This document shows, one piece after another, positions 17,338 through 25,609 of a DNA stretch of 64,000 nt; the first letter of the stretch is position 1, and each line of letters starts with the position of its first letter. Source of the stretch: [Bacteroides] pectinophilus (GTDB taxonomy: Bacteria > Bacillota > Clostridia > Lachnospirales > Lachnospiraceae); the NCBI GenBank assembly GCA_025146925.1, contig CP102260.1, forward strand, positions 2,829,501 through 2,893,500, written 5' to 3'. The notes beneath the pieces were generated by a model. The model did no database searches. It was given only the letters and a program-made list of their open reading frames with translations, and had not been told where the DNA came from. The translations under genes and the position numbers were made by a program.

Positions 17338-18171
17338 TTAATGAGCAGATGTGTACTTCGCCAGCGCCTCCTCTGCCTGCTCTCTTGTAAGGTGGGAATC
17401 TTCCTGAAGCAACGCTATAATCTGCTCATCAGTCTGTCCGAGCCTGCGGCATGTGCGGATTGTTCCACTAACTTCGCCTTCTTCAATACCTTCCTGCCTG
17501 ATCTTCTCCTCAATCTCAAAACTCTTCATATATGCAAGACCTACCTCTCCATCCTGCTTGACAGCCATAACCATCTTATGGAGTTCTCTCAGTTCTTTCG
17601 TGCAGGCGTTCTCTGCAACAGAGTTCTCCATATAGTGTAATAGCTGACGCAGTTGTTCTGTCGGATGCCCTTCCGTTCCGCCTGTATACAGGAATATCGT
17701 CCTGTCACCGTCATCATACGGCATATCAGGCACTTCCACACAGCTCTTTTTCACTGTATACACCATCCTGTCCAGCTCAAACGGGTCATACGGCATGATG
17801 AATATGACAATCACATTGCGAAGGTCATCGTAGTTACTGCCTGAGCTAAGATTGGCTGTGTCAATCTTATCATGGTAGAACCGTGCCCTTTTGGGAAGTG
17901 ATGCAATATCCTTTGCATTATTATTCTTATCCGGTTCAACATCAAATATCTCACCGTCTTCCTCATCAAGGTAGACATCCATCCTGATACCATGCCTCTC
18001 AGGGTTGTCCCCAATAAGAAACTTCTGTGTGACTACATTAAGCTTCCCAATCTTACGGTTCAGTATGCAGCTCAGGATGTAGCGCGATGCCGCTTCGCCA
18101 TACTCCTTATGACCTATAAGGCTGCCTGCCAGAAAGTCATCCACAATGTTCATCTGTTCCAAAGGTTTCAT
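17338..18171 (-). CDS. Rpn family PD-(D/E)XK nuclease / transposase-like protein
   Basis: A 277-residue, apparently intact member of the recombination-promoting nuclease family, which is abundant in gut Clostridia and binds or nicks DNA. The N-terminal MKPLEQMNIVDDFLAGSL is followed by the nuclease core GIRMDVYLDEEDGEIFDVEPDKN, where Asp and Glu supply the metal site. The C-terminal ~60 residues are the usual helical tail (LGQTDEQIIALLQEDSHLTREQAEEALAKY). The start ATG 18171 is behind GGAGG. Related but broken sequence lies at 13527-13924. It stands alone between convergent and divergent non-coding stretches. Confidence 0.88.
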   Translation of the reverse strand: MKPLEQMNIVDDFLAGSLIGHKEYGEAASRYILSCILNRKIGKLNVVTQKFLIGDNPERHGIRMDVYLDEEDGEIFDVEPDKNNNAKDIASLPKRARFYHDKIDTANLSSGSNYDDLRNVIVIFIMPYDPFELDRMVYTVKKSCVEVPDMPYDDGDRTIFLYTGGTEGHPTEQLRQLLHYMENSVAENACTKELRELHKMVMAVKQDGEVGLAYMKSFEIEEKIRQEGIEEGEVSGTIRTCRRLGQTDEQIIALLQEDSHLTREQAEEALAKYTSAH

Positions 18172-18447
18172 ATTTCCTCCTGTTCCCACAGTGCATGCAG
18201 GGAAGGAAGAAATACATAACCTATATATCTTAGGATATGACGCACAATCTACAGATACCAACATTCCGCTACAGACCGTCAATCCCATCTTCCGTCCAAT
18301 GCACTATGCTATAAAAATGTTAAATGAGTTACAAAAGCATAGAATTCATTGAATAAAGATTAGAAATAGATCAACTTACGTTGTTGAATTGTAGAATATA
18401 TGCTTTGTGTTGATTGTAGCAGAGTGCAGGCAAAAACACAAGTAAAA
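18172..18447. other. Non-coding stretch upstream of the Rpn-type gene
   Basis: About 275 bases between the Rpn-type gene start and the rubrerythrin terminator. It is AT-rich, with no convincing gene, RNA or repeat seen. It presumably carries the Rpn gene's promoter, but no clear -35/-10 pair stood out. Confidence 0.4.
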
Positions 18448-18480
18448 AAAGGAACAAGCACATAAGTACTCATTCCTTTT
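18444..18480 (-). terminator. Terminator of the rubrerythrin gene
   Basis: On the minus strand a 14-bp stem including several G-U pairs (18448-18461 with 18466-18479) and a 4-base loop is followed by T7. Confidence 0.75.
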
Positions 18481-18529
18481 ACCAATCCTTATATTAAGTG
18501 GCTCTCAGACTATTAAATCCTGCTGTCAA

Positions 18530-19069
18530 TTAACCAAAGTATCTCTTTAACAGGCCTTCAAAAGCTCTTCCATGTCTGGCCTCATCCCTAGCCATCTCAT
18601 GAACTGTATCATGGATTGCATCAAGGTTAGCAGCCTTAGCACGCTTAGCAAGGTCTGTCTTGCCTGCTGTTGCACCGTTCTCAGCAGCAACTCTGAGTTC
18701 AAGATTCTTCTTAGTGCTGTCTGTTACAACCTCGCCAAGGAGTTCTGCAAACTTGGCAGCATGCTCTGCCTCTTCATAAGCAGCCTTCTCATAGTAAAGT
18801 CCAATCTCAGGATATCCTTCTCTGAATGCAACTCTTGCCATTGCAAGATACATACCGACCTCTGAGCACTCACCGTTAAAGTTGGCTCTTAAGTCTGCCA
18901 TGATGTCCTCGCTTACACCCTGTGCAACTCCTACCGTATGCTCTGCTGCCCATGTCATGCCTGAATCCTGAACCTTGAACTTGTCAGCAGGTGCATGGCA
19001 TACCGGACACTCAGCCGGTGCTGCATCTCCTTCATATACATATCCGCAAACTGTACATACAAACTTCAT
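18530..19069 (-). CDS. Rubrerythrin (rubredoxin domain first)
   Basis: A 179-residue oxidative-stress protein that reduces hydrogen peroxide in anaerobes. Unlike classical rubrerythrin, the rubredoxin domain is at the N-terminus ([10 protein letters not shown] and CPVCHAP, four Cys for one Fe). It is followed by a ferritin-like four-helix di-iron domain with Glu/His ligands in [31 protein letters not shown] and [15 protein letters not shown]. This is the reverse-rubrerythrin layout. The start ATG 19069 is behind GGAGG. It is followed upstream by perR in the same direction, with palindromes between them. Confidence 0.94.
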   Translation of the reverse strand: MKFVCTVCGYVYEGDAAPAECPVCHAPADKFKVQDSGMTWAAEHTVGVAQGVSEDIMADLRANFNGECSEVGMYLAMARVAFREGYPEIGLYYEKAAYEEAEHAAKFAELLGEVVTDSTKKNLELRVAAENGATAGKTDLAKRAKAANLDAIHDTVHEMARDEARHGRAFEGLLKRYFG

Positions 19070-19107
19070 ATTGTTATCCTCCTTTAAAATCATAAATGTT
19101 CTATCGC

Positions 19108-19132
19108 AATCATTAGTATATTAGTAATGATT
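19108..19132. promoter_or_regulatory. Candidate PerR/Fur operator before rubrerythrin
   Basis: Inverted repeat AATCATTA (19108-19115) and TAATGATT (19125-19132) with a 9-base spacer, between perR and the rubrerythrin start. It is AT-rich and palindromic like PerR/Fur boxes, though not an exact match to either consensus. Confidence 0.5.
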
Positions 19133-19158
19133 ACTGTTTTGTTGTTGATATTAATTTA

Positions 19159-19596
19159 TCATCTTTTATCATTATTGTCAACACTTATTTTGCTTTTATT
19201 TTCTTTTTTTATGCATGCCGGACATACGCCGCTGAAGAACAGCTTGTGTCCCTGAATCTTTCCGCCGAATCCGTCCTGAACCATCTCATCTATTGCCATG
19301 AGCTTCCCTGCATCTATATTCATAAGGTCGATTATCGCTCCGCACCGCGTACATTCAAAATGATAGTGAGGGCTTACATTGCCGTCAAAATGCACCGAGC
19401 CGTCATCACACGGAACCTTAACCGCATGTCCCATATCAACAAGCAGGGTAAGATTACGGTATACTGTACCAAGACTTATCTTCGGAAACTCCCTGCGGAC
19501 ATTCTCATATACGACCTCTGCCGTCGGATGATCCTTGCGGCTTATAAGAAATGTAAGAATCGCGTCTCTTTGTCTGCTGTGCTTTATTGCTGCCAT
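19159..19596 (-). CDS. perR: Fur-family peroxide/metal regulator (PerR-like)
   Basis: A 145-residue Fur-family repressor. The winged helix is at residues about 5-80 (HSRQRDAILTFLISRKDHPTA, ISLGTVYRNLTLLVDMGHAV). Metal ligands are seen in DGSVHFDGNVSPHYHFEC, where His/Asp positions match PerR's regulatory site. Structural zinc Cys pairs are CTRC and CPAC. The neighbouring peroxide-scavenging rubrerythrin supports PerR rather than Fur. The start is ATG 19596 behind AGAGGTGATG. A palindrome upstream (about 19632-19658) suggests autoregulation. Confidence 0.88.
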   Translation of the reverse strand: MAAIKHSRQRDAILTFLISRKDHPTAEVVYENVRREFPKISLGTVYRNLTLLVDMGHAVKVPCDDGSVHFDGNVSPHYHFECTRCGAIIDLMNIDAGKLMAIDEMVQDGFGGKIQGHKLFFSGVCPACIKKENKSKISVDNNDKR

Positions 19597-19631
19597 ATCA
19601 TCACCTCTTTTAACTCTTTTGATTATTTTGG

Positions 19632-19658
19632 AATTGATAACTATTACTATTAATGATA
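19632..19658. promoter_or_regulatory. Candidate autoregulatory Fur/PerR box upstream of perR
   Basis: An imperfect palindrome (ATTGATAACTATT / ACTATTAATGAT) rich in the NATAAT-like units typical of Fur-family boxes, 36 bases upstream of the perR start. Confidence 0.4.
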
Positions 19659-19730
19659 TTTTACACAAATAATTGAGAGAAGTCAATTCCTATTTCTACC
19701 TATTAAAATCATGTCAAATTAAGAGAATTG

Positions 19731-19759
19731 TTGACATTCTCAAATTCGTGACTTATACT
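19731..19759 (+). promoter_or_regulatory. Consensus sigma-A promoter of ilvE
   Basis: Perfect -35 TTGACA (19731-19736), a 17-base spacer and -10 TATACT (19754-19759), about 42 bases before the ilvE start. Confidence 0.85.
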
Positions 19760-19800
19760 TGAGATAATTTATTTATATAGTCGAAAGGAAGGATTCGGTA

Positions 19801-20826
19801 ATGGAAAAGAAAGATATCGACTGGGGCAATCTTGGATTTGCCTACATGCCTACAGACAAGAGATTTGTTGCTAACTACAAGAACGGAGCATGGGATGAGG
19901 GAACACTTACATCTGATCCTAATGTCGTACTTAACGAGTGCGCATGTGTTTTCCAGTATTCACAGTCATGCTTTGAAGGACTTAAGGCTTACACAACAGA
20001 GGATGGACATATCGTAACATTCCGTCCTGACCTCAACGCAGAGCGTATGGCTAACTCAGCAAGAAGACTTGAGATGCCGGCTTACCCTGAGGACAAGTTT
20101 ATTGAGGCAGTTGTTAAGACTGTTGAAGCTAACGAAGCTTATGTACCACCTTATGGTTCAGGTGCTACATTATACATTCGTCCATATATGTTCGGAAGCA
20201 ACGCCGTAATCGGTGTTAAGCCTGCTGATGAATATCAGTTCAGAATTCTTACAACTCCTGTTGGTCCTTACTTCAAGGGTGGCGCTAAGCCTCTTACAAT
20301 CAGAGTTTCAGATTTTGACCGTGCAGCTCCTCACGGAACAGGTCACATCAAGGCCGGTCTTAACTATGCAATGAGCCTTCATGCAATCGTATCTGCCCAT
20401 CAGGAAGGTTATGATGAGAACATGTACCTTGATGCTGCAACAAGAACTAAGGTTGAGGAGACAGGTGGTGCTAACTTCATTTTCGTTACAAAGGATGGCA
20501 CAGTTGTAACACCTAAGTCAGACAGCATTCTTCCATCAATCACACGTCGTTCACTTATGTACGTTGCTGAGCATTACCTTGGACTCAAGGCTGAGACAAG
20601 AGAAGTTTACTTCGACGAAGTTAAGGATTTTGCTGAGTGTGGTCTCTGTGGTACAGCCGCAGTTATCTCACCTGTCGGCAAGATTGTTGACCACGGCAAG
20701 GAGATCTGCTTCCCAAGCGGAATGACAGAGATGGGTCCTGTAACCAAGAAGCTTTACGAGACACTTACAGGCATCCAGATGGGTCGTATCGAAGCTCCAG
20801 AGGGATGGATTAAGGTAATAAAGTAA
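19801..20826 (+). CDS. ilvE: Branched-chain amino acid aminotransferase
   Basis: A 341-residue PLP-dependent class IV aminotransferase that interconverts Val, Leu and Ile with their 2-oxo acids. Family marks are SCFEGLKAY near residue 61, the PLP-Lys region GTGHIKAGLNYA (Lys about 186), the class IV signature around ETGGANFIFV and the late CGTAAVISPVG. The length fits the larger BCAT class. The start ATG 19801 follows AAGGAAGG. It has its own strong promoter and ends at a long bidirectional hairpin, so it is a single-gene unit. Confidence 0.96.
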   Translation: MEKKDIDWGNLGFAYMPTDKRFVANYKNGAWDEGTLTSDPNVVLNECACVFQYSQSCFEGLKAYTTEDGHIVTFRPDLNAERMANSARRLEMPAYPEDKFIEAVVKTVEANEAYVPPYGSGATLYIRPYMFGSNAVIGVKPADEYQFRILTTPVGPYFKGGAKPLTIRVSDFDRAAPHGTGHIKAGLNYAMSLHAIVSAHQEGYDENMYLDAATRTKVEETGGANFIFVTKDGTVVTPKSDSILPSITRRSLMYVAEHYLGLKAETREVYFDEVKDFAECGLCGTAAVISPVGKIVDHGKEICFPSGMTEMGPVTKKLYETLTGIQMGRIEAPEGWIKVIK

Positions 20827-20858
20827 TAAAGCATGATCTAATGTAATAAAGTAATTTA

Positions 20859-20917
20859 AAAAGTCATATGATATATCGCCGTTTTTCAACAGTTGCATAT
20901 ATCATATGACTTTTTTT
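20859..20917. terminator. 18-bp-stem bidirectional terminator of ilvE and plsY
   Basis: A perfect 18-bp stem (20859-20876 with 20897-20914) and a 20-base loop, with a T-run after it on the plus strand. The right arm also encodes the last residues of the convergent plsY product, and the plsY stop codon is in the loop. Confidence 0.85.
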
Positions 20918-21482
20918 CTGCCCGCACATGCTTATGCACAACCACCGCAGAGATTATAACCGCTGCAATACACACACTCTTATCATATCTCATTGCAGCA
21001 AGCGCAGCCCACCAGCATGTAAATGTTATTATCGACCGCCTGGAATGCGGATTAATTCTGACCACCGAAAACAATATATAGAAAAATGCAAGGCACAGCG
21101 CAGGCACCCAGTCCGGTGCAAGCCCGATAAGCACACCGAACGATACGGCTATTGCTTTGCCTCCCCTGAACCTTCTGAACACCGGATATGCATGACCGAG
21201 CACCGGCGCAATCAGCACAGGTATTATGAGCATCGACTGCCCTGGTATATAATTAAGCGCCATATGCACCGGAAGATAGCCCTTGAGCAGATCTGCCGCA
21301 AGGACTAATATTCCGCACGGCACGCCTGCATTTTTAAATACATTTGCAGCCCCCGGATTCCCGTCATCACTCATCAGGGCAACATCCATGTCATACAGCC
21401 ATTGCGGTATATAGTATGCCGACATAAAGCTTCCGCATACATATCCGGCTATGGCAAATATCAGCACAACCTTCATCTGCAT
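20886..21482 (-). CDS. plsY: Glycerol-3-phosphate acyltransferase PlsY
   Basis: A 198-residue integral membrane enzyme transferring acyl groups from acyl-phosphate to glycerol-3-phosphate, the first step of phospholipid synthesis. PlsY motifs occur in order: GNPGAANVFKNAG, then DLLKGYLP, then GHAYPVFRRFRGGKAIAVSFG. About five membrane helices are visible. It overlaps the 3' end of the glucosyltransferase gene by 10 bases, so the two are coupled. Its 3' end is part of the terminator hairpin. A diverged extra paralog is possible, as a housekeeping copy may exist elsewhere. Confidence 0.93.
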   Translation of the reverse strand: MQMKVVLIFAIAGYVCGSFMSAYYIPQWLYDMDVALMSDDGNPGAANVFKNAGVPCGILVLAADLLKGYLPVHMALNYIPGQSMLIIPVLIAPVLGHAYPVFRRFRGGKAIAVSFGVLIGLAPDWVPALCLAFFYILFSVVRINPHSRRSIITFTCWWAALAAMRYDKSVCIAAVIISAVVVHKHVRAEKKSYDICNC

Positions 21483-22588
21483 AACTCCTCAATTATGTGA
21501 ACAAGCTCCATGCCGCAGTTTCCTTTAATGCACCGCTTCTGGGCTTCTATCATCTGCTGCCGTCTGCTCCATGAGCTTATCAGTGCCATACCTTCATCCA
21601 CAAGATTCTCACGCTTTGGCGCTATTGCCATTCCATGCCTTACAAACAGCCCGCTGTTAGCCTTCTCGCAGTCCGACAGCGGTTCCATAAATACAGCCGG
21701 AATCCTCATTATTGCGCTCTGCGTTGCCGTAAGACCGCCCGGCTTAGTAAATATCACATCGCATTTGTTCATGTAATCATAGACATTATTGACATAGCCG
21801 AGAACATTTATGTGTCTGTCATTGCCATAGCTTTCAAGCATTCTTGCGTGAAGCTTCTCATTATTGCCACATACCGCAGTTATGCTGCACTCAGGCATTC
21901 CATTCTTAATCAGCCCGCCACGCAGCTCTCCTACAATCTGTGACATTCTTCCGGCTCCCATGCTTCCGCCCATAACAAGTATGTCACTGCAGGTATCATT
22001 GGCAGTGCGCTTATCATTGGCAGTGTAATCTCTTGGAGCAGGTATTCCGAGCGGTATCAGCTTATCCCTGTCAATCCCGCGTCTTACAAAATCCTCCACG
22101 CAGTCCTCATGCGGTATGACATAATAATCACTGTCGGTCTCTTCCCAGAAAGGAATACTCGTATAGTCCGTTGCAACCGCAACCGTAAGCGGCAGCCTGT
22201 AACCATTCCTCTTCATCCACGTAATCGTCTCAACCGGATAGAGGTGCGGCATCACAATGGCATCATAATGCCCTTTTTCAATCACCTCTGCAAGATGCCC
22301 TGCCATACCCGCATTAGCATAGTACACAGGTGACTTTATATTGATATTATGGTTAAATGTGCTTACAGCCCTTCCGATGTGATACACACCACGGAATACC
22401 GCCGGACACGCCTTGACGCTCTTAACATATGCGCCGCACACAGCCCTGTCCACAAGCTTGCCGTGCAAAGCAAGATAATTAGGCATAAAGTCAGCCACAT
22501 GGCCGCAATCTGTCAGTGCTTCCGCAATTCCCGCACCACAGGCATTGTGTCCTCCGCCGGTGGCACAAGACAGAACTAGAACCTTCAT
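21473..22588 (-). CDS. GT28 diacylglycerol glycosyltransferase (UgtP/MGDG synthase-like)
   Basis: A 371-residue glycosyltransferase of the MGDG-synthase/UgtP/MurG fold, expected to add sugar from UDP-sugar to diacylglycerol at the inner membrane face. The N-terminal LVLSCATGGGHNACGAGIAEAL is the family's lipid-side loop, and the domain continues through HLYPVETITWM. The C-terminal half has LVMGGSMGAGRM and the nucleotide-sugar site TKPGGLTATQSAIMRIPAVFMEPL. The start ATG 22588 is behind GGGAG. It is translated together with plsY, giving a two-gene membrane-lipid operon. The sugar transferred is not readable. Confidence 0.9.
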   Translation of the reverse strand: MKVLVLSCATGGGHNACGAGIAEALTDCGHVADFMPNYLALHGKLVDRAVCGAYVKSVKACPAVFRGVYHIGRAVSTFNHNINIKSPVYYANAGMAGHLAEVIEKGHYDAIVMPHLYPVETITWMKRNGYRLPLTVAVATDYTSIPFWEETDSDYYVIPHEDCVEDFVRRGIDRDKLIPLGIPAPRDYTANDKRTANDTCSDILVMGGSMGAGRMSQIVGELRGGLIKNGMPECSITAVCGNNEKLHARMLESYGNDRHINVLGYVNNVYDYMNKCDVIFTKPGGLTATQSAIMRIPAVFMEPLSDCEKANSGLFVRHGMAIAPKRENLVDEGMALISSWSRRQQMIEAQKRCIKGNCGMELVHIIEELCR

Positions 22589-22630
22589 GTTGTGTATCTC
22601 CCTTCTGAAAAAGTGTGATTTGATGTTTCG

Positions 22631-22778
22631 GCAGGTGACGCGGGGAGAGGCGGCAAGGCAACGCAGGCCCGCTCTCGCTGCTTAGAGCTGGCAGCGGTAC
22701 ATAATGCGGCACAAGACGCCGCATAAGTACCGGCCGCTCTAAAAGCACCTGCTTATGCCTTACCGCCTCTCCCGCTGT
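22631..22778. repeat. GC-rich structured element A (about 148 nt long-range hairpin)
   Basis: Outer arms 22640-22660 and 22756-22775 pair with few mismatches. Inside, 22684-22710 pairs with 22718-22740 to form a second helix tipped by ATGCGGC/GCCGCAT. Its inner arm resembles that of element C in inverted orientation (about 17 of 20 bases). There is no open reading frame of note, and GC content is visibly higher than in flanking genes. Confidence 0.7.
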
Positions 22779-22812
22779 GCGCATCCAGCCACAACAAATA
22801 TACTATATAGCC

Positions 22813-22863
22813 AGGGGTTGGTGGGGGTGCCGTGCATCCAAGATGCACGCACCCCCACCCTGC
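22813..22863. repeat. Structured element B (perfect G/C hairpin)
   Basis: Arms GGTGGGGGTG (22820-22829) and CACCCCCACC (22850-22859) continue into a CGTGCAT/ATGCACG helix with a 5-base loop. There is no T-run on either strand, so it is not a standard terminator. Confidence 0.7.
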
Positions 22864-22866
22864 TGT

Positions 22867-22989
22867 GATTTGTGTGTGGTCTGCGGCGCACTATGCAGGC
22901 GCCGGTACTTATGCTGCGTCCTTTGCAGCATTAGTATCCGCTGCGTCTGCATCGTAGCGGGAGCGGGCGCCGCGGATCACACACAAATC
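22867..22989. repeat. GC-rich structured element C (about 123 nt long-range hairpin)
   Basis: Arms 22867-22889 and 22967-22989 pair over 23 positions with two wobble-type mismatches. The interior contains a second imperfect helix (about 22893-22917 with 22923-22952). It abuts the flavoprotein stop codon. Together with A and B it fills almost all of the 406-base gap upstream of the glycosyltransferase gene. Confidence 0.7.
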
Positions 22990-22994
22990 GCCCA

Positions 22995-23615
22995 TCACCT
23001 TATATAATTTGTCGCAATCTTCTTCTCATACTCCGGTCTTTCAATTCCGGCCTTCTTACCTGCCTCAATGCACTTCAGGAGCCATGCCATATTCATTCCG
23101 AGCGTACGCATCGTCTGCATGCCTTCCTCATCCTGAACGACCTGCTCAGGCGTGTTGCCGTGAACCTGATTCCAGTATTGTGAAGTAACGATAGGCATAT
23201 TTGAAATAGAAAAATATTTGTTAATCTGGTCAAATGCTGCTGTTGCACCTCCACGTCTGCAGCTTACAACTGCCGCTGCCGGCTTGCCTGCAACAAGGCC
23301 GCCTCTTCCGTAGAATGCTCTGTCCATAAAGCTCGTAAGCGCGCCCGAAGCAGATGCATAATGAACAGGGCTTCCGAATACGAATCCGTCTGCCTGTGAC
23401 ATTTTCTCTATAAATGTATTAACTACATCATTGCGGAAGCATCTGCCGCTCTTAAAACAGGCTCCACATCCGATACATCCTGCAACAGGATCATTGCCAA
23501 GCCACATTATCTCAGTCTCTATCCCTTCTTTGTTAAGAATCTTCTCCACCTCAGTAAGTGCCGTATATGTACAGCCCTTCTCGTGTGGACTTCCATTTAC
23601 AAGAATTACTTTCAT
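22995..23615 (-). CDS. Iron-sulfur flavoprotein / NADPH-dependent FMN reductase family
   Basis: A 206-residue flavodoxin-fold oxidoreductase. The N-terminal LVNGSPHEKGCTYTAL is the FMN phosphate-binding loop. It is followed by the Cys cluster GCIGCGACFKSGRC, typical of iron-sulfur flavoproteins and related FMN reductases, then the flavin-site GSPVHYASASGALTSFMDR. Activity is probably electron transfer or quinone/nitro reduction; substrate unknown. The start ATG 23615 has GGAGG 11 bases upstream; an in-frame earlier start lies on no RBS. The stop is 6 bases from structured element C. Confidence 0.9.
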   Translation of the reverse strand: MKVILVNGSPHEKGCTYTALTEVEKILNKEGIETEIMWLGNDPVAGCIGCGACFKSGRCFRNDVVNTFIEKMSQADGFVFGSPVHYASASGALTSFMDRAFYGRGGLVAGKPAAAVVSCRRGGATAAFDQINKYFSISNMPIVTSQYWNQVHGNTPEQVVQDEEGMQTMRTLGMNMAWLLKCIEAGKKAGIERPEYEKKIATNYIR

Positions 23616-23839
23616 AATTTTCTTGACCTCCGTTAATTGAATAGTTGTTATTCCCAATCTGTCTGCCGAACACTTATAATATATCCAAAATGTCCTGCCG
23701 GACTGTATCTAAAATATTATTATACAACCAATGAGGTTTTTTCTCAACTATGTGCTTATAACCATATCCGCCATGTCATATCTGCCATCATACCCTTTAA
23801 GGATAGAGCTTTCTGCTTCCATATTCCTGCCTGCCGGCA

Positions 23840-25609
23840 TTACCGTCTGCCGCCTCCGTTGCTGCCGCGTCCGCCGGCACCTCCGAAGCCGCCTCCGAAG
23901 CCGCCGCCAAAGCCTGCATTGCCGCTTGTTGTTGCTACCGAACTAAGCGTTACCTCTGTCTGTGTATCTCCTGTTACAAGTGTATATGTGCTGCCCTGAG
24001 CAAGTTCCGCCGTACTTATCACAACGCTTGAGAACTGCTTAGGCGATGTCCATGATATCAGCACATTTCCTGATGAATCCTTAAGACTTATTACTGAGCC
24101 TGCAGCTATTGTCTCTGAAAGATTAACAAGCATTGAGCACTGTGTAGAATTGCTTCCCATGCCCTGTGCCATTCCGCTTGAGCCTGCCGCTATGAGTGTT
24201 CCGCCTGTAATTGAGGCCTCTCCTTCATAATCAAGCGCACCGTTACCATTGCTTGTAGGGCCTGCAACATATACTGTTCCTCCTGTAATATAGAGATTGC
24301 CGTTTGAATCAATGCCGTCACCGCCTGCATTGACCGTTATTGTTCCGCCCGTAATCTTTATATATACATCATCATCGGATGCCGACCGGCTTGCAGGTGC
24401 CTGCATTTCCTGTGGCTGCTGTCCGTCCTGCGGCATCTGCATTTCCTGTGACTGTACATCAGCCCCCTTCTGTCTGCCAAATCCGCCAAATTCACCCTTC
24501 TGTTCGCCCGGCATCCGCTGTTCGTCTGAGCTTCCGCCCGTGGCTGAATTTATTCCGTCATCACCTGCCGTAAGATTAATTGTGCCGCCGCTTACAGTAA
24601 TCCTGCGTCCTTCAATGCCCTCATAGCTGTCCGTGATTGTTATGCTGCCGTCCGTGATTATTGTATCGTAACTAGCATGGATTCCGTCATCGCCCGCAGC
24701 TATTGTGTATGTTCCTCCGGCGATTATGCAGCTTCCGTCTGCATGTATTGAGTCATCCTCCGACTTGATTGTAAATGTTCCGCCGGCAATATATATGCTG
24801 CCTTCCTTGGCATCGTCATCGTTGCCTGAGTTCAGTCCCTTGCTGCCTGCCGTAAGAGTAAAGCTGCCGTCAAGTATCTTAATTCCGTCCTTGCCTGCAA
24901 GACACGTCTTAACGGCATCAATTACATATGTTCCTCCGGTTATGCACAGTGTATCTTTTGTCACTATGCCGTGCCTGTAATCGGTATCAATCTTAAGAGT
25001 ACCTGCTCCGTTAAGCGTGAGGTCACTCTTGCTGAATATTACGCCGTCAACCGTATTATCATCTGTCTGGACATACTCCGTACCACCTCCAAGGCTGTTT
25101 GTTGTGCCTGCCGGAAGTGTTACAAACACCTTATCCGCACTCTTTACATATACTGCGGCACTTGTATTACAATTAATCTCCGCATTATTAAGCACAAGCT
25201 GAACCTTGTCTGAATCCGATGCCGCGATAACAATCTGTCCGTCACTAAGAGATCCGCTTATAATATATGTTCCCGCTGACGTAATTGTTACCGTGCTTCC
25301 GCTTATGTTTACTCCGCTGCCGCTTACAACGGCACTGCTGCCGTTAAGCGTAATCTTTACCGCGCTGCTTTCATCATATTCGCTGCTTTTATCCCTGTCG
25401 GTAAAATTGATATCAACATTGGAATCTGTAAGCTCTATGTTCTTCTGATTTTCCGATACAGCCGTTGTAATGTATGCGCCGTTAGAAGAAACATCCGAGG
25501 AACTTCCTGCAGTGCCCGTCTGACCGCAGCCTGCAAGCGCTGACATGACAAGCGCACCTGACATGACAACCGCCGCGGCTGCATTTTTATTTATCAATAA
25601 CTTTGTCAT
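23840..25609 (-). CDS. Beta-helix carbohydrate-binding-type lipoprotein
   Basis: A 589-residue surface lipoprotein with a signal peptide ending in LAGC (Cys 28). Residues about 60-480 consist of repeating short strands (ITGGTYVIDA, IAGGTFTIKSEDDSIHA, IAGGTYTIAAGDDGIHA, VSGGTINLTAGDDGIN). These are characteristic of the 'carbohydrate-binding domain-containing' right-handed beta-helix family (DUF4353 type). A Gln/Pro/Met-rich insert lies near residues 370-410 and a Gly-rich C-terminus (GGGFGGGFGG) ends the protein. The ATG shares a base with the DUF4956 stop (TAATG). It is probably exported through, or assembled with, the VTC/DUF4956 products; that is inference. Confidence 0.85.
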   Translation of the reverse strand: MTKLLINKNAAAAVVMSGALVMSALAGCGQTGTAGSSSDVSSNGAYITTAVSENQKNIELTDSNVDINFTDRDKSSEYDESSAVKITLNGSSAVVSGSGVNISGSTVTITSAGTYIISGSLSDGQIVIAASDSDKVQLVLNNAEINCNTSAAVYVKSADKVFVTLPAGTTNSLGGGTEYVQTDDNTVDGVIFSKSDLTLNGAGTLKIDTDYRHGIVTKDTLCITGGTYVIDAVKTCLAGKDGIKILDGSFTLTAGSKGLNSGNDDDAKEGSIYIAGGTFTIKSEDDSIHADGSCIIAGGTYTIAAGDDGIHASYDTIITDGSITITDSYEGIEGRRITVSGGTINLTAGDDGINSATGGSSDEQRMPGEQKGEFGGFGRQKGADVQSQEMQMPQDGQQPQEMQAPASRSASDDDVYIKITGGTITVNAGGDGIDSNGNLYITGGTVYVAGPTSNGNGALDYEGEASITGGTLIAAGSSGMAQGMGSNSTQCSMLVNLSETIAAGSVISLKDSSGNVLISWTSPKQFSSVVISTAELAQGSTYTLVTGDTQTEVTLSSVATTSGNAGFGGGFGGGFGGAGGRGSNGGGRR

